Source: Perilla frutescens (taxonomy: Eukaryota > Streptophyta > Magnoliopsida > Lamiales > Lamiaceae). Taken from it: a stretch of DNA of 64,000 nt. The notes under the pieces were generated by a model that did not search any database, was not told the origin of the DNA, and saw only the letters and a program-made list of their open reading frames with translations. Where the stretch lies: NCBI GenBank assembly GCA_026008535.1, contig BRKX01000007.1, forward strand, positions 58,207,001 to 58,271,000. Direction: 5' to 3'. Shown here piece after piece: positions 34,012 through 43,440 of this stretch. The position numbers and the translations under genes were made by a program. The number at the start of each line of letters is the position of its first letter. Position 1 is the first letter of the stretch.

Positions 34012-35024
34012 AGGAGGCGTGCAAGTGTGCTTTTATTGGGCTTGATGTGTATACTTGCTATTCAGCCCAAGTTAAGCATGCATGGTGGAAAAGCCCAAAA
34101 TAATCGGCCCTTGATGATCCAATTAAGGGGATTGATTTATTAGAATATAGTATTTTATTTTATTATGATTTGGACGAATTTTGCAGATTTTTAGTTGGTA
34201 ATTTTCGGTTATTTTAGATAGAATTTTGACCAGATTTTTAGATAAGGCAAGATCTACAAAATCTACCTTAAATAGAATTCTAGTTTAGGAAGTAGTCAAA
34301 GTCCAATTCTAGTCTAATTAGGGCTATTATTTTCGTCCCTTAGCCTTAGGAATTCGATCCAACTATTATAAATAGTGGATCCATGTCTCATTGTTATTTT
34401 AGACTATATTTGATTTTTAAGCCATTGCTTTCAATATCGTCTCACCCCTTTTAATCTTTTGTGAGTTTAGATAATTAAATTCATACTCTTAGATTTAGCA
34501 CCTCTAAGTTTTACAAAGGGAATTCGTCGTCCACGTTCGAGGGATCGCCGGAAACTCGCTATCCGAAGAGCAACTTAAAGAATTTGGCCTTGTGTACGTT
34601 CGAGATTCAAGGCAACTTTTCGGGTTGTAATTCACATCTACCAACCATCGACCATCCAGCCATAATCGACGTCAAACATCATCATCCACGTTCGTCTCAA
34701 GATCAGCCACCTTCGAGTTCAAATCATGTCGCCTTCGTTCAATCCGTAAGTCCGTTTCAACTCTATCATACCCTATCTACTCAAGCCATTCTAAACCCAT
34801 TCAATACCATCGAAATTCCATCACCCTTACCTTTATCTTAGCCGTCCAAAACAGCCCATATTCATTGGATTTGTGTTATTTTGTGTGTCATTGTCTAGGT
34901 ATTTTAGTTGAGTCTTAGTCGTCTAGTTTTCTTCCGCATATTTTACTTTGATTGTTTGAGTCATCGTAGACACAAAACTTACGTGTGTCGACGTGTGTTC
35001 GTTCCTAGAGTTCGGGTCGTATCA
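33801..35024 (+). repeat. 3' LTR of R11, family A
   Basis: 1224 bp, same termini as the 5' LTR; followed by TSD ccttc and then the remaining part of the R10 LTR. Confidence 0.96.
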
Positions 35025-35029
35025 CCTTC

Positions 35030-35110
35030 ATTAAGTTGACGTGTTTCGTATCCTAAAGTCTTCCGCTACGTCTTTAGATTCGTCCTAGATTATTTGTCCG
35101 GGTCGTATCA
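35030..35110 (+). repeat. 5' LTR of R10, last 81 bp
   Basis: Continues the R10 LTR after R11 (attaagttgacgtgtttcg to GGGTCGTATCA) and matches 38419-38499 of its 3' LTR. The R10 spacer and primer-binding site follow. Confidence 0.93.
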
Positions 35111-35980
35111 TAAATTTGGCATCAGAGCCACGTCAGCTCTGCTGGTCGTGGTTCAATCCGACGTGTCATATTTTATCCTATGTGACGTCTTACGTGTCTT
35201 CTTTATTTTTATTTTATCAAGTTGTAATAGCATAGCTATCAATTGAAAAAAAAGAGCATCGACAAAAAAAAAAGAGATAAAAGCCGTCGAAAAAAAAAAA
35301 ATTCGGATAAAAAAAAGGAAAAATTCGAAAATTAAAAAAAAAGAGGTATATTCATTGTGTTACCATTTGAGTCTTGATTTATTTTGGTAATTTCCTTTTA
35401 GTAATACATCTTATTTGGTAGTTACCTTGTGAGTCTATTTTATTTTTGGAACTTTCCTTCTAAGTTCTATTTTAATTTTGGTAGTTTCCTTCTAGGATAA
35501 TTCCTTAGTTGGTAACTTCCTTTAGAGTCTTATTTTATTTTTGGAACTTTCCTTCCAAGTTTTTATTTTATTTTGGTAGTTTCCTTTTGAGTTGTAAATT
35601 ATTTTTGGTTCTTTCCTTTTAGAGTCTAGTTCAATTAGGATATTTAGATTGTGTCACAATTGTGTAACACTTTCCAAATTACCTAATCTTTCTTTCCTTC
35701 TTCTTTCCTATTTCTTTCGTTCTACCTTTGGGATTTATTTTTGGATCTCCTACACTATTTAGGACTTCAAAAATACATCTAATTCTTTCCTTATTTTGAT
35801 TTCTTCCATTCCAATCCTTTCAAACCTTCCATATACTCCCCCATACCCATTAATTTTCATCCCCTATACCCTATACAGTTCGAAAATTTCAGCCTTAGTC
35901 ACATACACCCATGCACCATGCTCCCCAAGGCCCGTACACCATATACATCAAATCCTCGCCATCTCTACCGCAACAACAAC
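35111..35980 (+). other. R10 leader
   Basis: No gene. A-rich block about 35244-35342, then T-rich repeats of the TTTTGGTAGTTTCCTT kind (35370-35620), then C/A-rich sequence up to the gag ATG at 35981. Confidence 0.72.
35117..35132 (+). other. Primer-binding site of R10
   Basis: TGGCATCAGAGCCACG after the spacer TAAATT; same variant as R8 and R12. Confidence 0.82.
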
Positions 35981-37579
35981 ATGATCATACCTGAGTTTGA
36001 AGGTCTATACTATCCCGACATCTATTTGGATTGGGAACGCAAAGTAGAAAAACTTTTTGAGTGCTATGACTTCCCCGAGAAAAAGAAAGTACAGCTAGTT
36101 TCGTCAAAGTTTAAAGGCTACGCAACAACATGGTGGGAATTCCAGCAGAACCGGTGCCATAGAGATCGCCTTCCACCTATCGACACATAGCGTGAGTTGA
36201 AAGATTTGATGCGGAAACGCTTCATTCCAGACCACTACCAATGGGAGTTGGAGGAAAAGCTATACAAGCTTAGACAAAGAGATCGAAGTGTAAATGACTA
36301 CTACAACAAAATGATTGAAGCCATGAGACGAGCTGATGTAGAAGAATATCCAGAAGACACCATGGATAGATTTCTAGCTGGTCTACGAAGGGCAATCCGT
36401 GAAAGAGTAGCATTGTACCGCTTCGACGAGTTTGAAGACATGGTGGAATACGCCATCCGGATAGAAAAATGGCTAGAAGAGCTAGAGATGAAGTCAAAAG
36501 AGGAGGTTCAAGTAGAGTCGAGCATTGCCACCCATGATGCTTCTATTTCCAAGGTACCAATTCTAGACTTCGATGAAGTACCTTTTATCTCATTACCGTC
36601 TGTTTCTATGTGTTTAGAAGATGAGATAGTTGAAGAATTTAAGCCGGAAGTAGACATGATAAAAACATCGAATGAGGAGATGCCAGTTTTGGAGGAGTTA
36701 GTTCAAGACGATTGTAATCAAGAGGAGCCGATTTCCATTCATGTTGATGAAGAGGTGCCCATTCTCGAAATTACTAATCCGGAGAAGACAAGTATAGAAG
36801 ACTACAGTTTAGATGTTTTGTCCATGGAGATGACATGTCCTAAAGATTGTATGGAGGATAAACTACAAATTGTGAATTTGGAGATCCATGAAGCAGTTGA
36901 GGAAGCCCTTGAAGAGTTGTTGGAGATACAACCTTGTTATGAAAAGGAGAATGATACCCATGAGACAATGGTTGAAGATCATGAAGAGCTCGAACAAGCT
37001 AGCATGGCAGATCCATCGATTTCTAACATTTTTTATCAACCGTTTCCTTGTGATATCTTTATTCTACAGGTTGTTAAAGATGTTCCAATGGAAGTTGATG
37101 TACCACCAGATTTGATCGTGAATGCCATGTCAAGGCAAACTGTGGAACTAGAGTTTCGGCCATTTGACACCAAGTGGATGTGTACGTTCATGAAGATGTG
37201 TTTTATGCAGCTTGTGCAAAAAGAATTTGATGGCCAGTTCGTGTTCGTCTTTGATCCCGGAGCTTTGAATTCGAGGACGAATTCTTTTCAAGAGGAGGGG
37301 AATGATGAAGCCACGAAAAGCCTTGAAGAACTTAATCCGGAGCTGCAAATACGTGGTCCATTTACACGACTTCGAGCAATACAATTGCAAGGATTTTTCC
37401 AAGCATTTGTATGTAAGAAGTTCAAAGATGACAAAGGAATTGAGAGCATCCCAAAGATTACTACTTTGTTAATAATCAAAGATTGGAGATCAAGATTTGA
37501 AGAGCAATGCATGAAGATAGAACTCATCAAATTGTGCATGCATGGCAGATTCGCGTTGCATGGAATTTTCGTCCCTTAG
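35981..37579 (+). pseudogene. Gag-like protein of R10 with one stop codon
   Basis: 533 codons from ATG 35981, with a single TAG at 36188-36190 (codon 70; TGG in R12, R9 and R4). Capsid domain to about residue 170: IPEFEGLYYPDIYLDWERK, ATTWWEFQQNRCHRDRLPP, RKRFIPDHYQWELEEKL, DTMDRFLAGLRRAIRERV. A long acidic region follows (repeated VPILE and EE words), then about 348-364 SNIFYQPFPCDIFILQV, and NSRTNSFQEEGND over the polypurine tract. The last ~92 codons lie in the 3' LTR: ELQIRGPFTRLRAIQLQ, IIKDWRSRFEEQ. There is no zinc knuckle or enzyme domain. The tail is longer than that of family A. Confidence 0.87.
37290..37302 (+). other. Polypurine tract of R10
   Basis: AAGAGGAGGGGAA before the 3' LTR, the same as in R9, although R9 and R10 LTRs differ. 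Confidence 0.87.
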
Positions 37580-38499
37580 TTATTTAATTAAGGGGTTGAA
37601 TTTTATTTAGACTATAGTATTTATTTAATTATGTTAGTCTATAGTTTAGTTCAGATTTTTATTTAATTTAATGTAATTTTCGTCCATTATTTAAATAGGT
37701 TTGATTAGAATTGTATTTAAGGCAATTTCCTACCTTGAATAGAATTCTAGTTTAGGGAACTTCCTAGTATAGTTAGAGATGCCTTTTGGATCAATTTTTA
37801 AGCCTTTTTTATGCATAATTTCGTTCCCCCTTAGGCTTATAAATAGGGGAACCATGTCACATTGTTACTTTAGACTTTATTTGAATTATTAAGCTTTGCT
37901 TTCAATATTGTCTCAACCCCCATTAAATCTTTGTGAGTTTTGATTGAAAATTCATATTCTTGGAGCTAGCAACTTTAAGTCTTACTCAAGGGTATTGCTT
38001 AATCCACTAGAGGGATTAACCGGTATTCGCTAAATCGAAGATCAACTTAGAGAATTCAACCTTGGATACGTTCGAGATTCAAGGAGGCTTTCGGGTTGTG
38101 ATTCACTTCAACAATCACCATCCGTTCATCATCCACGACGATATCCACCAGCCCCCAAGTCGCACGTTCCAGCCCTTCCACAAGTCAAGATCAAGTTCAT
38201 CGTTCCATTCATTCTACACGTAAGTCGTTCTACCCTTAACATAACCTATCTACTCTATAGCCCTTCTTCACCAAGCTTGCCCAACATCACCATTTCCAGC
38301 CTAAATTTCGTCCACAATACAACCCCTATTCATTGGATTTGTGTTATATAGTTGTGTCATAGTTTAGGTGTCTTAATTGTCTAGTTTAGTCGTTATTTTG
38401 TGTCGGATTGATCCCTTCATTAAGTTGACGTGTTTCGTATCCTAAAGTCTTCCGCTACGTCTTTAGATTCGTCCTAGATTATTTGTCCCGGTCGTATCA
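37303..38499 (+). repeat. 3' LTR of R10, family B
   Basis: 1197 bp, TGATGAAGCCACG to GTCGTATCA, followed by TSD ccacc. It carries the last codons of the Gag-like frame, ending at TAG 37577-37579. Confidence 0.94.
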
Positions 38500-38504
38500 C
38501 CACC

Positions 38505-38648
38505 CCCCATATTTCACTCCACACGTGCACCACATCTTTGAGAGATAAACACGAGTGGAAAAATCAAGAGTGACATACATGAGCGTTTGTGAGGAATTGT
38601 GAGGTTCTACTTTACTTTTTCTTCACGTTTGTTCATTTTGCAGGATAA
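38505..38648 (+). other. R8 leader, last part
   Basis: Matches the final part of the family A leader (cacgagtggaaaaatcaagagtg, then a pyrimidine run and ttttgcag). In family A the gag ATG comes next; here the ATG at 38649 opens directly on the protease. Confidence 0.75.
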
Positions 38649-40642
38649 ATGGACCAACGGGAAGATATTTTCTACACCCGTTGCTCCATCCAAGACAAAA
38701 TTTGTTCCATGATTATTGACAGTGGTAGTGTATTCAATGCCATTAGTCAATATGCAGTGGACAAGCTCGGCCTAGTACCACAGAAGCATCCCAAGCCCTA
38801 TAAGTTGCAGCGACTTACAATCACAAGTCAGGTATGATACGACCCGGACAAATAATCTAGGACGAATCTAAAGACGTAGCGGAAGACTTTAGGATACGAA
38901 ACACGTCAACTTAATGAAGGGATCAATCCGACACAAAATAACGACTAAACTAGACAATTAAGACACCTAAACTATGACACAACTATATAACACAAATCCA
39001 ATGAATAGGGGCTGTATTGTGGACGAAATTTAGGCTGGAAATGGTGATGTTGGGCAAGCTTGGTGAAGAAGGGCTATAGAGTAGATAGGTTATGTTAAGG
39101 GTAGAACGACTTACGTGTAGAATGAATGGAACGATGAACTTGATCTTGACTTGTGGAAGGGCTGAAACGTGCGACTTGGGGGCTGGTGGATATCGTCGTG
39201 GATGATGAACGGATGGTGATTGTTGAAGTGAATCACAACCCGAAAGCCTCCTTGAATCTCGAACGTATCCAAGGTTGAATTCTCTAAGTTGATCTTCGAT
39301 TTAGCGAATACCGGTTAATCCCTCTAGTGGATTAAGCAATACCCTTGAGTAAGACTTAAAGTTGCTAGCTCCAAGAATATGAATTTTCAATCAAAACTCA
39401 CAAAGATTTAATGGGGGTTGAGACAATATTGAAAGCAAAACTTAATAATTCAAATAAAGTCTAAAGTAACAATGTGACATGGTTCCCCTATTTATAAGCC
39501 TAAGGGGGAACGAAATTATGCATAAAAAAGGCTTAAAAATTGATCCAAAAGGCATCTCTAACTATACTAGGAAGTTCCCTAAACTAGAATTCTATTCAAG
39601 GTAGGAAATTGCCTTAAATACAATTCTAATCAAACCTATTTAAATAATGGACGAAAATTACATTAAATTAAATAAAAATCTGAACTAAACTATAGACTAA
39701 CATAATTAAATAAATACTATAGTCTAAATAAAATTCAACCCCTTAATTAAATAACTAAGGGACGAAAATTCCATGCAACGCGAATCTGCCATGCATGCAC
39801 AATTTGATGAGTTCTATCTTCATGCATTGCTCTTCAAATCTTGATCTCCAATCTTTGATTATTAACAAAGTAGTAATCTTTGGGATGCTCTCAATTCCTT
39901 TGTCATCTTCGAACTTCTTACATACAAATGCTTGGAAAAATCCTTGCAATTGTATTGCTCGAAGTCGTGTAAATGGACCACGTATTTGCAGCTCCGGATT
40001 AAGTTCTTCAAGGCTTTTCGTGGCTTCATCAAGGTAAGTGTCGCATTTACTATTGGTCGATATACTGACACTGTTTTATGTGATGTCATTCATATGGAGG
40101 CAACGCACATTCTTCTAGGTCAACCGTGGCAATTCGATCGAAGAGCAGTGCATGATTGTCACGCCAACACTTATTCCTTTGCTTGGAATGGACGACCCAT
40201 CAAATTGATGCCTTTGGCACCTGAGGACGTCATTAAGGATCAGAAGTGGATGCAAGAAAAGTTTAAAGCCGAAAGGGAGAGGAAGGCCGCAACTATCGAG
40301 AGCGAATCAATCGCCACCGTCCCTAGCCCTACTACGACACCATTGGAGTCTTGTTCACATCAAGACATGTCGTCTAGTTCATCCAACGCAGATCACCAGT
40401 TAAATTCAGACATGATAAGTGAAGCTACAATTCCGTCGCAGCCCATATGCATTGATCCAACACTGGATTCAGGTAAGTCGGATAATCTATTAATTTCTCA
40501 AAACAGTGCTACTAATGATTGTTTTTCTAGTGATGTGCAGATCGAGAAGAGAGAGTTCGAGATGGAGCAGCCTGGAATAGCTACATCCAACCCTGAAGGC
40601 AGCTCGGAAGAAGTTTCCAACTCTCAAGAAGAGATCCACTAA
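38649..40642 (+). pseudogene. Protease frame of R8, interrupted by a solo LTR
   Basis: The ATG at 38649 starts MDQREDIFYTRCSIQDK, which lines up with family A just upstream of the aspartic protease (QRENIFYTRVAIKDQ). The active-site motif IIDSGSVFNAISQYAV follows at once. After the solo LTR (38835-40031, TSD aggta) it continues GRYTDTVLCDVIHMEATHIL and GQPWQFDRRAV and a Ser/Thr-rich linker to SATNDCFSSDVQ. From there sequence is unlike family A, and a TAA stands at 40640-40642. The two parts join in frame (263 codons). So gag is absent and the ORF begins at the protease. The next codons stay open in the same frame to the integrase. Confidence 0.82.
38835..40031 (-). repeat. Solo LTR, family B, reverse
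   Basis: 1197 bp, on the minus strand TGATGAAGCCACG to GGGTCGTATCA, flanked by aggta (38830-38834 and 40032-40036). Very close to the LTRs of R10, 336 bp away and in opposite orientation. It interrupts the R8 protease. Confidence 0.95.
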
Positions 40643-42407
40643 GAGCTGAAGTTGGAGCATGATGATGTTCGACTTAGAGATCAGCTTGTTCTAGATAAGT
40701 CGTCCAATACCCATGTTGTTTATCTTAAGGACGTGTTACTTGAAATCGAGAGAGGTAAGTACCGTCTATACTATTCTAGTATTGATAGGTATTTGATGTG
40801 TATAGTTGAATCCATGTTCCTTTTTAGAATTAATTTGACATTTGGATTTGACTTGAATTGCATGAAAAGGTTGAAAAGTAGAAAGCTATTGTTTGTTCCA
40901 ACCAAGTGTAAGATGCGAGCATGGTATTTGAATTCGATTAGTTTGTGTTTTTCCATTGCTCATTTGAAAGCTATTCATAGTGTTGAACATGTTGGAAATT
41001 GCATGATTGTTTATTATACCATGTTAGATCCATTATATGTTACACATTGGATAGTTGATTGTTTTGTTGAGTGTTGTGCTGAAGCATTGTCAAGAAGGTA
41101 CGTTCTCTTGAACCTTATGCATGCTAAGATGTTGGGATTTGATGCAATTAAGGAGTTGTGTGCATGTGATGAGTTCCTTGCACCGATCTATGCTCTTTGT
41201 TGCTCTAAATCTCATTCACATGATGGATATTTTGTGCATGAGAGGTTCTTGTTCAAGGGTTCACAGTTGTGTATTCCTAAGTCTTCTATGCGTGAGATGT
41301 TAGTTCTTGAATCGCATGCGGGAGGTTTAATGGAACACTTTGGTGTGTCTAAAACGTTAAACTTGTTGCATGAACATTTCTTTTGGCCACGTATGAAGCA
41401 TGATGTTGAGAATGTGTGTAGTAGATGTATAACATGCAAGAAATCGAAATCTACTTCACATCCTTTTGGTTTATACACGCCTCTACCAGCCCCGTCTTCC
41501 CCGTGGATTGATTTATCTATGGATTTCATATTAGGATAACCACGGTCTAGATCTGGTCGAGATAGTATTTTTGTGGTTGTTGATAGGTTTTCCAAGATGT
41601 CTCATTTCATTGCATGTAGGAAAACCGATGATGCAGTACACATAGCCAATCTGTTCTTTATACATGTTGTGCGTTTACATGGAATACCTAGAACTATTGT
41701 TAGTGATAGGGATTCTAAGTTTCTTGCACATTTTTGGCGTGTACTTTGGGGAAAATTAGGTACCAAATTATTATTTTCTACTGCATGTCATCCACAAACT
41801 GATGGACAAACTGAAGTAGTTAATCGCACTTTAGGTACTTTGCTGCGAGCTTTAGTTAAAAACAACTTGAAATCATGGGAAGATTGTTTGCCATATGCTG
41901 AATTTGCTTATAATCGCGTTGTGCATTCATCTACCAATATGTCTCCGTTTGAAGTTGTTTATGGTTTTAATCCGCTAACACCTAATGATCTGTTGCCTTT
42001 ACCTGTTGAGCATCTAACAAGTGTTAAAGGTACAAGAAAAGCGGAACAAGTTAAGGAGATGCATGAGAAAATACGTGCGCGTATTGAAGCCGTTGGCGCA
42101 CGTAATGCTGTTCAAAAGAATAAACGGCGCAAGCAAGTGATTTTCCAGCCTGGAGATCGCGTTTGCATTCATCTGAGTCCTGGACGATTTCCCAACTTGA
42201 GAAAATCGAAATTGATGCCTAGAGGAGATGGACCATTCACCGTGCTGAGTCGAGTCAATGACAATGCATATCGCATTGATTTACCCGGTGAGTATAAGTG
42301 TTCATCTACATTTAATGTTGCTGACTATCTCCCTTTTCTGCAGATGATGAGTTCGATGATGATGAGCCTGTGAATTCGAGGACGAATTCTTTTCAGCAGG
42401 GGGGGAA
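40643..42407 (+). pseudogene. Unknown segment fused to integrase, R8
   Basis: Directly after the TAA at 40640-40642 the same frame stays open to 41539. Its first ~145 codons (40643 to about 41080; words such as HVVYLKDVLLEIERGKY and FVPTKCKMRAWYLN) match no part of the Gag-Pol seen in the window and replace RT and nearly all RNase H. Then comes the RNase H end and integrase: ALSRRYVLLNLMHAKMLG, CSRCITCKKSKS, SMDFILG, TAA at 41537-41539, VVDRFSKMSHFIACRKTDD, HPQTDGQTEVVNRTLG, GDGPFTVLSRVNDNAY. A 1-bp deletion near 42325 (ADYLPFLQM for ADLSPF) breaks the C-terminus. I do not recognise the inserted segment. Confidence 0.8.
42398..42407 (+). other. Polypurine tract of R8
   Basis: AGGGGGGGAA, identical to that of R11 and R14, directly before the 3' LTR. 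Confidence 0.88.
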
Positions 42408-43435
42408 TGATGAGGTCATACAAGGCAATGAAGAAAATGATCCGGAGCTGCAGTTTAAAGGTCCAATAACGCGTTTGTGAGCTAAGAAGTTACAAGCTTA
42501 TTTACAAGCTTCTATTCGTCGCAAATTCGAAATGCATGAAGATGAAGTCAAGGGCAGCCCAAGATGGATCACCATGCTATCTATTGATGACGTGAGAAGA
42601 AGAATCACGCCATTTGGACGTGTGCATGAAAAGTTATACGCGTTTGCATGGGAAATCGGGAGATGCTGTTTTTCATGCAAAGGTGGTAATATTAATTGTA
42701 CCATGGGCCACGAAATTATTCATGTTAATTTAGCCCATGATCGAGTTCTAAGGTCCAAGATGGTGTGGAAATACAGGCCCAAATCCATTGTGGGATTTAT
42801 CCTTATCTAGTTAGATTTAGATAGATTTTTGTTATCTTATTTTTGGTATCTTTTGATTTTATCCTAGATTGATTAGGATTAGTATTTTTTGATGTTTATC
42901 TAGTTAATTAGGGTTAATTTTCGTTCATAATCTCTCCTATAAATAGGAGCACCCTGTGACATTCATAATTCAGACAATTGCAAGAAATAAAGAGTTATTC
43001 TCAATCTGTCTCACGATCGTTCGGTTGATCAAACTTTTATCTACAATTCTATTGTTTTAGCACTTCAATAGTCTTATTTAAGTTCTTCAGGGTATAATTA
43101 AGTACTTGGGAGAATTGCTATCCGGAGAAGCTAGACGAGTGCGTTCGGGTTGATTCAACACGGGTTCACCGATCTGTCCTATCCTTTTACCAAACCACCG
43201 CCGCCGTCACCAACACTCCACCGCCATCCGCCGTCCACACCGCCGTATTCCAGCCACCCTCGAGCCATCCTACGTGTTCCAATCGAGTCCTAGTTCGTGT
43301 CTACGTAATTCTAGTAAGTTTTACCATTTATTTCGAGTCGGTTTGAATCCTTCTTTAGCTGACGTTGTTCGAGTCCATAAAGTCTTCCGCCTGCGTATTC
43401 ATTCGTGTCTTGGATACATTGTCCGGGTCACATCA
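42408..43435 (+). repeat. 3' LTR of R8, family C
   Basis: 1028 bp, TGATGAGGTCATAC to GGGTCACATCA, then TSD tggaa. The LTR-encoded tail ELQFKGPITRL ends at a TGA (CGA in the 5' copy). Confidence 0.92.
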
Positions 43436-43440
43436 TGGAA

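Larger units (their letters stand above)
26796..35024 (+). mobile_element. R11: full-length family A element
   Basis: 8229 bp, TSD ccttc at 26791-26795 and 35025-35029. LTRs 26796-28019 and 33801-35024 are both 1224 bp and differ at only one position that I found (aatcgtgtc against aatcatgtc). It has a primer-binding site, leader, gag-pol and polypurine tract. A 1-bp deletion in the integrase breaks the polyprotein. It is almost identical to R14 and clearly a recent insertion. Structure and protein order are those of a Ty3/gypsy chromovirus. Confidence 0.96.
25680..38499 (+). mobile_element. R10: complete family B gag-only element, hosting R11
   Basis: TSD ccacc at 25675-25679 and 38500-38504. 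5' LTR is 25680-26795 plus 35030-35110 (1197 bp once R11 is removed), exactly the length of the 3' LTR (37303-38499). The internal region 35111-37302 is 2192 bp and holds only a Gag-like frame. It is inserted in the leader of R8. At least three LTR differences are visible, so it is older than R11, which sits in its 5' LTR. Confidence 0.93.
20047..43435 (+). mobile_element. R8: family C element (protease and integrase only)
   Basis: Complete at both ends: 5' LTR 20047-21101, 3' LTR 42408-43435, TSD tggaa at 20042-20046 and 43436-43440. Nested in it are R9 (21538-25418), R10 with R11 (25680-38499) and a B solo LTR (38835-40031). With these removed it is about 5.5 kb: leader, one coding region and polypurine tract. 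The coding region starts directly at the protease and goes to integrase; there is no gag, RT or most of RNase H. It is therefore a non-autonomous element that would rely on proteins from a relative such as family A or the R2 type. Confidence 0.9.
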
